Below, in pieces: positions 25,380-34,102 of a stretch of 64,000 nt of DNA. Each line of letters starts with the position of its first letter. The first letter of the stretch is position 1. Made by a program: the position numbers and the translations under genes. The DNA comes from Methylobacterium sp. 2A. GTDB taxonomy: Bacteria; Pseudomonadota; Alphaproteobacteria; Rhizobiales; Beijerinckiaceae. The notes below the pieces were generated by a model. The model was not told the origin of the DNA. It saw only the letters and a list, made by a program, of their open reading frames with translations, and ran no database searches. The DNA lies in NCBI RefSeq assembly GCF_009806555.1, contig NZ_VUOK01000046.1:1-64000 (forward strand), given 5' to 3'.

Positions 25380-26609
25380 ATGCTCTCGCTCCTCGACCTC
25401 CGCGCCCGCATCGACGCGGGCACCCTGACGCCCGCGGGCGCGATCGACCTCTGCCGGGCGGCGATCGCCGCCCGGGAGCCGGAACTGCACGCCTTCGTCA
25501 CCCTCGACGCGGCGCCCGCGATCCCGGAGACGGGGCCGCTCGCCGGGATCGCGGTGGGCGTGAAGGACATCATCGACAGCGCCGGCCTGCCGACCCAGAT
25601 GGGCTCGTCGATCTACCAGGGCTGGCACCCGCGGGGAGATGCGGCCGTGGTGGCGCGGCTGAAGGGCCTCGGCGCGGTGGCGCTCGCCAAGACCACCACC
25701 ACGGCCTTCGCCAGCAGCGATCCGACCGCGACGGTCAACCCGCGCGATCCCGGCCACACGCCCGGCGGCTCGTCTGCGGGATCGGCCGCCGCGGTCGGGG
25801 CCGGGATGTTGCCGCTGGCGCTGGGCACGCAGACGGCCGGCTCGGTGATCCGGCCCGCGAGCTATTGCGGCTGCGCGGCGGTGAAGCCGTCCTTCCGGCT
25901 GATCCCGACCGTCGGCGTGAAGACCTATTCCTGGGCGCTCGACACGGTCGGCCTGTTCGCCGCCGGGGTCGCGGACGTCGCCCACGCCCTGGCGCTGGTG
26001 ACCGGCCGGCCGCAGATCGCGGGGGCGGAGACGGGATCGGCGCCCCGCATCGGCCTCGTCCGGCAGGATTTCGCCGAAGCGCCCGAGCCGGAGGCCGAGG
26101 CCGCGCTGGCGCGCGCCCGGCAGGCGGCCGAACGCGCCGGCGCTCAGGTCACCGACCTCGCGCTGCCGCCCGCATTGGCCGAAGCCTGGGAGCGCCACCG
26201 CATCATCCAGAACTACGAGGGCCGGTTGGCGCTCGCCTGGGAGTACGACACGCAGGCCGAATCCCTGCCGCCCCTCGTCCGGGCGCATCTCGATGCGGGC
26301 GCGGCGATCGCACCGGCCGCGTATGACGATGCCCGCCGCCACGCCCACCGGGCCCGCCGGGTGCTGAAGGACCTGTTCGCCGATTACGACGCGATCCTGA
26401 CGTTTTCCGCGCCGGGGCCGGCGCCCGCGACGCTCGCCTCGACGGGCGATCCGCGCTTCAACCAGCTCTGGACGCTGATGGGCGTGCCCTGCGTGAACGT
26501 GCCGGTGCCTGGCGACCAGCTCCCGATCGGCGTCCAGGTGATCGGCCGCTTCGGCGACGACGGACGGGCACTGGCGGTCGCCGGGCTGATCGAGGACGCG
26601 CTCCGCTAG
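25380..26609 (+). CDS. Amidase signature family hydrolase
   Basis: A 409-aa amidase signature enzyme. The Ser-cisSer-Lys triad can be read as Lys62 (GIAVGVKDIIDSAG), Ser132 (TPGGSSAGSAAAVGAGM) and Ser155 (GTQTAGSVIRPAS). Such enzymes hydrolyse C-N amide bonds; known relatives include GatA and biuret or indoleacetamide hydrolases. It lacks neighbouring gatB/gatC and is shorter than GatA, so a metabolic amidase is likelier. The ATG at 25380 is divergent from the extensin-like gene. A family B repeat follows its stop. Confidence 0.88.
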   Translation: MLSLLDLRARIDAGTLTPAGAIDLCRAAIAAREPELHAFVTLDAAPAIPETGPLAGIAVGVKDIIDSAGLPTQMGSSIYQGWHPRGDAAVVARLKGLGAVALAKTTTTAFASSDPTATVNPRDPGHTPGGSSAGSAAAVGAGMLPLALGTQTAGSVIRPASYCGCAAVKPSFRLIPTVGVKTYSWALDTVGLFAAGVADVAHALALVTGRPQIAGAETGSAPRIGLVRQDFAEAPEPEAEAALARARQAAERAGAQVTDLALPPALAEAWERHRIIQNYEGRLALAWEYDTQAESLPPLVRAHLDAGAAIAPAAYDDARRHAHRARRVLKDLFADYDAILTFSAPGPAPATLASTGDPRFNQLWTLMGVPCVNVPVPGDQLPIGVQVIGRFGDDGRALAVAGLIEDALR

Positions 26610-26630
26610 CGCGACCAAATCACGGGTTCC

Positions 26631-26760
26631 CAAAGGGCGAGCCCTTTGGCGGGGTGTCGGGGCGGAGCCCGACATCGGTCGAAGACCGACAATCGGGCTT
26701 CGCCCGAGCCCCGCAGGGTTCCACCCTGCACCCGCGAAAGGTCCCGGACCTTTCGAAACC
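26631..26760. repeat. Family B multi-hairpin intergenic repeat, copy 1
   Basis: Six short inverted repeats in a row: CAAAGGGC/GCCCTTTG, TGTCGGG/CCCGACA, TCGGTC/GACCGA, TCGGGC/GCCCGA, GCAGGG/CCCTGC, and CGAAAGGTCC/GGACCTTTCG. It fills the gap between the convergent amidase and AI-2E permease genes. A second copy lacking the third hairpin is at 55652. Probably a non-autonomous genus-specific element that here may also terminate transcription. Confidence 0.85.
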
Positions 26761-26766
26761 GGGACC

Positions 26767-27915
26767 TTACGTGCTCGGCTGCTCGTGGAGGGTGTCCTCG
26801 ACGTAGAGCTGTTCCAGCAGGACCTTGATCACCGCCATGAGCGGCAGCGCCAGCGCGATGCCCCAGAGGCCGAAGATCACGCCGAGGATCAGCTGGCCCG
26901 CGAAGATCGTGGCCGGGGGGATGTCGAGGGCGCGCTTCTGGATGAAGGGCGTCAGGCCGTAGCTCTCCAGGCATTGCACGCCGAGGTAGACGCCCACCGC
27001 GCCGATCACCGCCTTGGTGCCGGAGGCGAGGGCGGCCAGCACGATCACGAGCCCCGCCACGAGGGGGCCGACCGTCGGCACGAAGGCGAGCAGGCCCGCC
27101 TGGAGCCCCAGGATCAGCGCGCCGCCGATCCCGAGGAAGGCCAGCCCCGCCCAGGTGCACAGAAAGATCACCGTCATGATGATCAGCTGGCCGAACAGCC
27201 AGTGCCGCAGGGTCTCGCCCGCCCCGTCGAGGACCTGCGACGCCCGCCACCGCTTCTGCGGCGGCACGAAGCGGACGACGCCGTCCCGGTAGGCCTTCGG
27301 GTCGGCCGCGAAGGCGAGCCCCAGGAAAGCGATCACCAGCAGGTTGCCCAACGCGTCGAACAACCCGAGGATCACGGCGGCGGCCGGCCCCAGCACGCTG
27401 CCGGCATCCGAGACGATCGAGCCGCTGCCCTTCAGGAGGCCGTTGGCGAGGCCGCCGAGCCCGCCCTCGCGCTGCCCGGATTCCGTCGAGCCGTCCTTGC
27501 CGCCGGCCTGCGGCGCGAAGCTCGGCACGTCGATGCCACGCTCGGAGAGCCACCCCGTCACCGTGCCGGCCTGATCCTTGATCGTGGTGCCGAGGTCGCG
27601 CCCCTGCTGCACGATCGTGGCGCCGCCGTAGCTGCCGAAGCCGATCGCCGCGACCGCCACCGCGAGGCTGGCGATGGTCAGCCGGAGGGGCCGGGGCAGG
27701 GGCAGGACATGGCCGATCCCGCGCGTCAGCCCGTCCAGGAAGACGCCGAGCAGCACGCCGGCGAAGATCAGGAGCAGCGTGCCCACCGACATCCAGGCCA
27801 GCGCCAGCGCCGCCGCGAAGCAGACGACCGCGATGCCCGAGGCGGCCAGCGGCGCCGCGCCGCGCCATGGCCCGACCGGGCCTTCGAACTCTTGCAGCTT
27901 CCTGTCCAACATCAT
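26767..27915 (-). CDS. AI-2E family transporter (PerM/TqsA type permease)
   Basis: A 382-aa inner-membrane protein with about seven or eight hydrophobic helices, starting with PLAASGIAVVCFAAALALAW. The C-terminal half has the family pattern IGGALILGLQAGLLAFVPTV, LGVQCLESYGLTPFI, and GVIFGLWGIALALPLMAVIK. Members include the AI-2 exporter TqsA and Na+/H+ antiporters, so substrate is open. There are two adjacent ATGs (27915, 27912), with GGGAG better spaced for the second. A glycine/serine-rich insertion lies near residues 135-160. Confidence 0.85.
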   Translation of the reverse strand: MMLDRKLQEFEGPVGPWRGAAPLAASGIAVVCFAAALALAWMSVGTLLLIFAGVLLGVFLDGLTRGIGHVLPLPRPLRLTIASLAVAVAAIGFGSYGGATIVQQGRDLGTTIKDQAGTVTGWLSERGIDVPSFAPQAGGKDGSTESGQREGGLGGLANGLLKGSGSIVSDAGSVLGPAAAVILGLFDALGNLLVIAFLGLAFAADPKAYRDGVVRFVPPQKRWRASQVLDGAGETLRHWLFGQLIIMTVIFLCTWAGLAFLGIGGALILGLQAGLLAFVPTVGPLVAGLVIVLAALASGTKAVIGAVGVYLGVQCLESYGLTPFIQKRALDIPPATIFAGQLILGVIFGLWGIALALPLMAVIKVLLEQLYVEDTLHEQPST

Positions 27916-28114
27916 CGCTCCCGCACCGCGGCCCCACGAACGCCGCGGTTCCACCCGGGTCAAGTGCGCCCGGCGCGGGATGTGCGGGGGGTCGCCAACC
28001 ATTTCGGCGTGGAACACCGCCCTCAACGCAACCCGAGTGGGACCGGAGAGCCTCTCGCGCGTTGGTTGCGGCTGTCCGGCCGATCGAGGCGCCGGCCCCT
28101 CCAGGAGATACGCG

Positions 28115-28261
28115 ATGCGCGACCCTTACGGCGAGACGCCGGTCCGTTTCCTCGGCCCCGGCCACACGGTCGATTCCGCCGATCAGCTCAGCAGCGTGGT
28201 CCTGATGGGCATCGCCATCGCGGGCGGCGCGCTCGCGGTGTTGCTCAACGCAATCTTGTAG
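28115..28261 (+). CDS. 48-aa single-pass membrane protein
   Basis: A short gene with a strong Shine-Dalgarno (CAGGAGATACGCG before ATG). The protein has a polar N-terminus (MRDPYGETPVRFLGPG) and one C-terminal hydrophobic helix (SSVVLMGIAIAGGALAVLLN). It lies in the gap between the divergent AI-2E gene and convergent moaE. Function unknown. The ribosome site and clean topology argue that it is real. Confidence 0.65.
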   Translation: MRDPYGETPVRFLGPGHTVDSADQLSSVVLMGIAIAGGALAVLLNAIL

Positions 28262-28267
28262 GCGGGC

Positions 28268-28735
28268 TCAGCCCCAGCGGCCGGCCGCGGCGTCGTCCTG
28301 CGCGGTCGCCTCGACCCAGGCGCCGACGGTGCCGTCGGCGAGGTGTTCGCGCTTCCAGAACGGCGCCCGGGTCTTGAGGTAGTCCATCAGGAAGCTCGCC
28401 GCCTCGAAGGCGGCGACCCGGTGGCTCGACGCCGTGATCACCAGCACGATACCGTCGCCGGGGCGCACAAGACCGAAGCGGTGGATCACCCGCACGGCCT
28501 GGAGCGGCCAGCGCGCCGCCGCCTCTTCGGCGACCCGGGACAGCTCCGACTCGGCCATGCCGGGGTAATGTTCGAGTTCCAGGGCCGCCAGTCGCCCGTC
28601 CTCGTCCCGGCACAGGCCCGAGAAGGTGACGACGGCGCCGGCCCGGCCGCCGAGATCGGCGGTGATGCGGGCGATCTCGGCCGCGGTGTCGAAGGGCTCG
28701 GCCTGGATGGCGATGCTCGGGGCGGGCGCGCTCAT
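28268..28735 (-). CDS. moaE: Molybdopterin synthase catalytic subunit
   Basis: A 155-aa MoaE, which with MoaD inserts the two dithiolene sulfurs into precursor Z (cPMP) during molybdenum cofactor synthesis. Family features are GAVVTFSGLCRDEDG (start of the fold), LELEHYPGMAE, IHRFGLVRPGDGIVLV, and the active-site segment LKTRAPFWKREHL with its lysines. MoaD is not in the window, so it is encoded elsewhere. It converges on the 48-aa gene, stops six bases apart. Start 28735; an in-frame ATG four codons upstream is possible. Confidence 0.95.
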   Translation of the reverse strand: MSAPAPSIAIQAEPFDTAAEIARITADLGGRAGAVVTFSGLCRDEDGRLAALELEHYPGMAESELSRVAEEAAARWPLQAVRVIHRFGLVRPGDGIVLVITASSHRVAAFEAASFLMDYLKTRAPFWKREHLADGTVGAWVEATAQDDAAAGRWG

Positions 28736-28927
28736 GCTCCGGTCCATAGAGGGCGCGGCCGACGCAGGCCAGACCCCCGGTCCACCAGACCTCCGGCACG
28801 CCAGACCTCCAGCACGCCAGACCTCCAGCCTGTCACACCGGCTCATGCCTCTATATGACACACTCTGCCGCGCCCCGCCGGCCCCGGGCCGCGTTGCCAT
28901 AGACCGGCGGTGGAGAAGGATATCCGC

Positions 28928-29947
28928 GTGACCCCCGACCTGATCCTGCCCTACGACGGCGTCCAGCCCGATTTCGCGAGCCGGCCGGTCTGGTGCGGAC
29001 GCGGCAGCACGGTGATCGGCGCGGCCCGCATCGGCGTCCAGGCCTGGATCGGCGACGACGCCGTCATCCGCGCGGACGGGCAGAGCGTCATCCTGGGCGA
29101 CCGGTTCTGGCTCGGGCCACGCTCCACCGTCCACATCGCCACGCTGGCGCGGGGCACGCAGGTCGGCGACCGGGTGACCGTCGGACGCAACAGCGTCGTG
29201 CATGCCTGCACAGTCGGCTCGGATGTCGTGATCGAAGACGACGTGGTGATTCTCGACGGGGCGGAGATCGGCGACGGCGCCGTGATCGAGGCGGGCTCCA
29301 CCGTCTTCCCGCGGGCGCAGCTGCCCGGCGGCCACGCCTATGCCGGAAGCCCGGCGCGGCCGAAGCAGCCGGTGAATGCCGACGACGTCGCCGAGCGCGC
29401 CGAGCGCCTGCGCGAGCGGATGGGCGAGGGGCCGACTCCTTCGGCCGGAGAGCCGCCCGAGGTCGAGGCCAGCGTGTTCGTGGCCCGCACCGCGACCGTG
29501 CGCGGGCGGGTGAGCCTGGGCGCCGGTTCGAGCGTGCTGTTCTGCTGCGATCTCAACGCCGAGGCCGGGCCGATCGTGATCGGCGCCGACACCAACATCC
29601 AGGACAACACCGTGATCCGCACCCGCGGCGAGGGCGTGGTGATCGGGCGCGACACGACGATCGCCCACAACGTGCGGATCGCCGACAGCCGGATCGGCGC
29701 CCGCTCGCTCATCGGGATCGGCGCGGCGATCGCCCCCGGCACCCTGATCGCCGACGACGTGATGCTGGCGGCCGGCGCCACCACGGATCCCGGGCAGATT
29801 CTCGAAGCCGGCTATCTCTGGGGCGGCCGCCCGGCGCGGATCCTCGCGCCCCTCGACGCCGAGAAGCGCGCCACGATGATCCGCATCGTCGAGGGCTATT
29901 GCCGGCACGGACGCGAGTACCGCGCGGCGCAGGAGGCGCTGGGGTAG
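28928..29947 (+). CDS. Tandem gamma-carbonic-anhydrase-like hexapeptide-repeat protein
   Basis: A 339-aa protein of two left-handed beta-helix units, roughly residues 1-150 and 180-339, each about the length of a whole gamma-CA/YrdA protein. Unit 1 has IGDDAVIRADGQSVILGD and ends LPGGHAYAGSPAR; unit 2 has GADTNIQDNTVIRTR and ends GYLWGGRPAR. Of the three zinc histidines expected per unit, unit 1 keeps two (STVHIA, SVVHAC) and has Arg at the other (VGRN). Unit 2 keeps only that one (TIAHNV). Start GTG 28928 is set by GGAGAAGG upstream; 28910 is possible. Enzyme activity is uncertain; a scaffold or acyltransferase-like role is an alternative. Confidence 0.8.
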   Translation: MTPDLILPYDGVQPDFASRPVWCGRGSTVIGAARIGVQAWIGDDAVIRADGQSVILGDRFWLGPRSTVHIATLARGTQVGDRVTVGRNSVVHACTVGSDVVIEDDVVILDGAEIGDGAVIEAGSTVFPRAQLPGGHAYAGSPARPKQPVNADDVAERAERLRERMGEGPTPSAGEPPEVEASVFVARTATVRGRVSLGAGSSVLFCCDLNAEAGPIVIGADTNIQDNTVIRTRGEGVVIGRDTTIAHNVRIADSRIGARSLIGIGAAIAPGTLIADDVMLAAGATTDPGQILEAGYLWGGRPARILAPLDAEKRATMIRIVEGYCRHGREYRAAQEALG

Positions 29948-29964
29948 GTGGCCGCCCTCAGCGT

Positions 29965-30213
29965 TCACGATCGTGGATCGACGGGCTCCAAGAACCAATC
30001 ATAGGCATCGACGTTCAGCGGCGCACGGATTTTCGAAGCGAGCGCGCGAACCGCGGACAGGCTGAGCGGATAGGATCCGAGAGCCTCCCGGTCCGTATCG
30101 GGCACCTCGGCAAGGATCCTCACTTTCTCGAAGAGAGAAGCCGGAACATCGTGCTCGATGGCGAGCCGTTCCGTCGCCTTGTCGTATCCAGCTACGATAT
30201 GCCCGATGGTCAT
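29965..30213 (-). CDS. Probable immunity/antitoxin protein of the E3-type RNase
   Basis: An 82-aa acidic protein reading HIVAGYDKATERLAIEHDVP at the start and VDAYDWFLEPVD near the end. The pattern (GYDK.TE, YPLSLSAVRAL, YDWFLE) resembles DUF7683, a small family that I recall occurring beside toxins; this is recognition by eye. It does not look like the colicin E3 immunity protein Im3. Its ATG overlaps the toxin stop by four bases (ATGA), the classical arrangement for a toxin and its inhibitor. GC content is visibly lower than in neighbouring genes, suggesting transfer. Confidence 0.65.
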   Translation of the reverse strand: MTIGHIVAGYDKATERLAIEHDVPASLFEKVRILAEVPDTDREALGSYPLSLSAVRALASKIRAPLNVDAYDWFLEPVDPRS

Positions 30214-30455
30214 GGCTCTACGCGCCTCGTGCTGTCCGCTCGCGACACTTGCTCACCGGTGGCAGCGTCGAACCCACCGATATGGCTACCGCGGGCATCA
30301 TATTTCTCGACGTGCCCGTGCTGGTAGTCCCATTCATAGATTGCGCCGCTCGCGTCCTTCCACCGCATCCGTAAGCCGCCCCCGGGCCGGGGCGTCTTGG
30401 GCCGCACCCGCATCGCGGCCGGAAAGCCCGGCAGGGTCCGCGGTGGCGGCACCAT
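30210..30455 (-). CDS. Stand-alone colicin E3-type ribonuclease domain (Cytotoxic, PF09000-like)
   Basis: An 81-aa basic protein that is almost wholly a colicin E3/cloacin DF13 cytotoxic domain. After a Pro/Gly linker (RPKTPRPGGG) come RMRWKDASGAIYEWD and QHGHVEKYD, then GSHIGGFDAATGEQV. The E3 catalytic trio Asp-xx-His-xxx-Glu is intact as Asp43, His46, Glu50, with a C-terminal Arg pair (77-78) near the position of E3's Arg545. E3 cuts 16S rRNA in the decoding centre. No translocation or receptor domain, signal peptide or delivery marker is present. It starts 49 bases after gltL on the same strand, without a clear ribosome site. Confidence 0.72.
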   Translation of the reverse strand: MVPPPRTLPGFPAAMRVRPKTPRPGGGLRMRWKDASGAIYEWDYQHGHVEKYDARGSHIGGFDAATGEQVSRADSTRRVEP

Positions 30456-30503
30456 CGTGTCGCACCAAGCCCCGTCGATCGGCGCCGGCCCGCGTCGCCC
30501 CTC

Positions 30504-31364
<861 letters not shown>

Positions 31365-31383
31365 ACGCGGTCTCCAGTGTCGG

Positions 31384-32076
31384 TCAGCGGATGATGGCCA
31401 CGCGGCGCTGCAGGCGGCGCACCAGGAACGAGGCCGAGAAGCAGATCACGAAATAGACGACCGCCGCGAAGATATACATCTCGACGAGGCGCCCGTCGCG
31501 CTGGGCCACCTTCGAGGCGGCGCCCATGAAGTCGGTGAGCGAGAGCACGTAGACCAGCGAGGTGTCCTGGAACAGCACGATCGTCTGGGTCAGCAGCAGC
31601 GGCAGCATGTTGCGGAAGGCCTGGGGCAGGACGACGTTGCCCATGGTCTGCCAGTAATTCATGCCCAAAGCCTGCGCGGCGGCCGTCTGCCCCTTGGGGA
31701 TCGACTGGATGCCGGCCCGCATGATCTCCGAGAAATAGGCCGCCTCGAAGGCCATGAAGGTGATCAGGGCCGACGGGAAGGCGCCGACCTGGATCGGCGT
31801 GGACGAGCCGGTCACGTAGGCGCCGATATACGGCACGAGGAAGTAGAACCAGAAGATCACCAGCACCAGCGGCAGCGAGCGGCACAGCTCGACATAACCC
31901 TTGGCGACCTGGGTGAGGCCCGGCACGCCCGAGAGACGCGCCATCGCCAGCAGCGTGCCGATGATCACGCCGCCCAAGGCCGCCATGGCGGTGAGCGTCA
32001 CGGTGAAGACCATGCCCTGCCCGAACAGGTAGGGCAGGGAAGAGACGATGACGGAGAAGTCGAAGTTCGAAAGCAT
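31384..32076 (-). CDS. gltK: Glutamate/aspartate ABC transporter permease
   Basis: A 230-aa inner-membrane permease with about five helices. The EAA loop, which docks to the ATPase, is EIMRAGIQSIPKGQTAAAQA followed by LGMNYWQTMGNVVLPQAFRN. ELCRSLPLVLVIFWFYFLVP is typical of the His/Glu/Gln permease family. Short length (not the 380-400 aa of AapQ/AapM) supports GltJK rather than the general amino acid system. It is 50 bases downstream of gltJ. Confidence 0.92.
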   Translation of the reverse strand: MLSNFDFSVIVSSLPYLFGQGMVFTVTLTAMAALGGVIIGTLLAMARLSGVPGLTQVAKGYVELCRSLPLVLVIFWFYFLVPYIGAYVTGSSTPIQVGAFPSALITFMAFEAAYFSEIMRAGIQSIPKGQTAAAQALGMNYWQTMGNVVLPQAFRNMLPLLLTQTIVLFQDTSLVYVLSLTDFMGAASKVAQRDGRLVEMYIFAAVVYFVICFSASFLVRRLQRRVAIIR

Positions 32077-32126
32077 CGGCGCCTGTTCGCGGTGGCCGTC
32101 GGGCGGGTGTCGGGGGCGGGTGATCC

Positions 32127-32849
32127 TCAGCGCTGGCCGGGGATCGCCACCGCCTTCTCCAGGAAGGTCGCCGCCGTGACGACCACGAGGTTGATGATCA
32201 CGTAGAGGATCGTGGCGGCCGTGAACGCCTCGAACACCTGGAAGGAGAATTCCTGCATCGAGCGCGCCCGGGCGGTCAGCTCCAGCAGGCCGATGGTCAG
32301 AGCCACGGACGTGTTCTTCAGGTTGTTGAGGAATTCCGAGGTCATCGGCGGCAGGATGATCCGATAGGCGTTCGGCAGCAGCACGTAGCGGTAGGTCTGG
32401 TAAGTGGTGAAGCCCATCGCGGTGCCGGCCATGCGCTGGCCCCGGGGCAATGACTGGATGCCGGCACGGACCTGCTCGGCCACGCGCGAGGCGGTGAAGA
32501 AGCCGAGGCACACCACCGCCGTGTAGAACGGCGCGTCGGGCAATTGCTTGATCGCATCGCCGAGCCGGGTCGGCACGACCTCCGGCAGCACGAAGTACCA
32601 GAGGAACATCTGCACCAGCAGCGGCACGTTGCGGAACAGCTCGACATAGGCCGTGCCGATCGCGTTCGCGGGCTTCGACGGCAGGGTGCGCAGCACGCCG
32701 ATCAGCGAGCCTAAGAAGAATGCGATGATCCAGGAGCAGAGCGCGGTGGCGATCGTCCACATGAGCCCGGAGAGCAGCATGTCGAGATAGGTGCCGTTGC
32801 CCTCCGGCGAGGCGTCGAAGAAGATCCGCCAGTTCCAGTTGTAGTTCAT
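32127..32849 (-). CDS. gltJ: Glutamate/aspartate ABC transporter permease
   Basis: A 240-aa permease beginning MNYNWNWRIFFDASPEG, very like GltJ of other bacteria. The EAA loop is EQVRAGIQSLPRGQRMAGTA followed by MGFTTYQTYRYVLLPNAYRI. YVELFRNVPLLVQMFLWYFV marks the substrate-path helices. It pairs with GltK to form the membrane channel. The start at 32849 is chosen over 32897 because the conserved N-terminus begins there. A family A repeat separates it from gltI. Confidence 0.93.
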   Translation of the reverse strand: MNYNWNWRIFFDASPEGNGTYLDMLLSGLMWTIATALCSWIIAFFLGSLIGVLRTLPSKPANAIGTAYVELFRNVPLLVQMFLWYFVLPEVVPTRLGDAIKQLPDAPFYTAVVCLGFFTASRVAEQVRAGIQSLPRGQRMAGTAMGFTTYQTYRYVLLPNAYRIILPPMTSEFLNNLKNTSVALTIGLLELTARARSMQEFSFQVFEAFTAATILYVIINLVVVTAATFLEKAVAIPGQR

Positions 32850-32898
32850 CGCGCTGCTTCTGACATGAAACGTGTGAGCCCGGTGCGTCCCGATCACA

Positions 32899-33011
32899 CC
32901 CTCATCCTGAGGTGCTGCGCAGCAGCCTCGAAGGAGGGCTCCAGATGTCTCCGCGATCCCTGGAGGTCTCCTTCGAGGCCTCCGCTGCGCTTCGGCACCT
33001 CAGGATGAGGG
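32899..33011. repeat. Family A palindromic intergenic repeat, copy 2
   Basis: A 113-bp element with termini CCCTCATCCTGAGGTG and CACCTCAGGATGAGGG and inner pair CTCGAAGGAG/CTCCTTCGAG. It lies between gltI and gltJ, both transcribed through it. In transport operons such hairpins often protect the binding-protein mRNA. Confidence 0.9.
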
Positions 33012-33098
33012 TGGGGATGGGGGCGCGGTCGACGATGGACCGTGCGTGACGCACCGCAGGGCCTTGCCCGCGGTGCGCCTCATCGTGTTGGCCCGATC

Positions 33099-34022
33099 TC
33101 AGTAGGCTGCCGGATCCGGGCTCGCGATCGGATGGGCGAACTGCTTCTTCATCTCCGCGCTCATCGGCAGGTTGAGGTTGATATTGCGCGGCGGGATCGC
33201 CTGGGTGAACCACTTGTCGTAGAGCGCCTTGCCCTCGGCGCTCGTGTAGAGCTTGGCGGTGGCGTCGTCCGCGACCTTCTTGAACTCCGTGTCGTCCTTG
33301 CGCAGCATGATGCCGTAGGGCTCGGGCTTCGACAGGGCCTCGGTGGAGATCTCGTAGGCCGAGGGATCCTTCGAGGAGGCGGCCAGCGAGGCGAGCAGCA
33401 CGTCATCCATCACGAAGGCGGCGGCGCGGCCGGTCTCGACCATCAGGAACGCCTCGGCGTGGTCCTTGGCCGGCAGGATCGTCAGGCCGAGCTTGCGCTC
33501 CGTGTTGGCCTCGTTGATCTGCCGGATGTTCGTGGTGCCCGAGGTCGACACGACGGTCTTGCCCTTCAGGTCGTCGATCGTGTGCAGGTTGGCCGACTTC
33601 TTCGAGACGTAGCGGGTCGCGGTCAGGAAGTGTGAGTTGGTGAACCACACCTGCTTCTCGCGGTCGGCGTTGTTGGTCGTCGAGCCGCATTCGAGGTCGA
33701 TCGTGCCGTTCGCCATCAGCGGAATGCGCGTGGCGGAGGTGACCGGGTTGAGCTTCACCTGCAGGTTCGGAAGGTTGAGCTTGGCCTTCACGGCGTCGGC
33801 GATCTTGTAGCAGATGTCCAGCGCGTACCCGATCGGCTTCTCGTCGCCGCCGAGATACGAGAACGGCACGGAGGCGTCGCGGTAGCCGATGACGATGGCG
33901 TTGGCGTCCTTCACCTTCTTGAGGGTGCCGGTCAGCTCCTGAGCCCGAAGGCTCAGCGGGGCGAGGGCGAGGGTCAGGCCCAGCGCCGCGGCGACGCCGC
34001 GGCGGGCGATATCAAACTGCAT
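33099..34022 (-). CDS. gltI: Glutamate/aspartate ABC transporter substrate-binding protein
   Basis: A 307-aa periplasmic binding protein with a signal peptide (GVAAALGLTLALAPLSLRAQ). The family-3 solute-binding pattern is clear: IVIGYRDASVPFSYL, GYALDICYKIADAV, MANGTIDLECGSTTNNADRE, and VVSTSGTTNIRQINEAN. These match GltI/DEBP-type glutamate-aspartate receptors. It is first in gltI-(repeat)-gltJ-gltK-gltL. A sigma-54-type promoter is visible about 80 bases upstream. A divergent paralogue is at 41766. Confidence 0.93.
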   Translation of the reverse strand: MQFDIARRGVAAALGLTLALAPLSLRAQELTGTLKKVKDANAIVIGYRDASVPFSYLGGDEKPIGYALDICYKIADAVKAKLNLPNLQVKLNPVTSATRIPLMANGTIDLECGSTTNNADREKQVWFTNSHFLTATRYVSKKSANLHTIDDLKGKTVVSTSGTTNIRQINEANTERKLGLTILPAKDHAEAFLMVETGRAAAFVMDDVLLASLAASSKDPSAYEISTEALSKPEPYGIMLRKDDTEFKKVADDATAKLYTSAEGKALYDKWFTQAIPPRNINLNLPMSAEMKKQFAHPIASPDPAAY

Positions 34023-34102
34023 CGGTACGGAACTCCTGAATCGGGCCGAACAGTGTCGGCTGGCGGCTGGACCTGCGGGCCCGCCCGCTCGGGCGACGCC
34101 TT

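Noticed and set aside
24642..26675. A 677-codon minus-strand ORF over the amidase and extensin-like genes
   Set aside because: Out-of-frame shadow; both overlapping genes have intact catalytic motifs in other frames.
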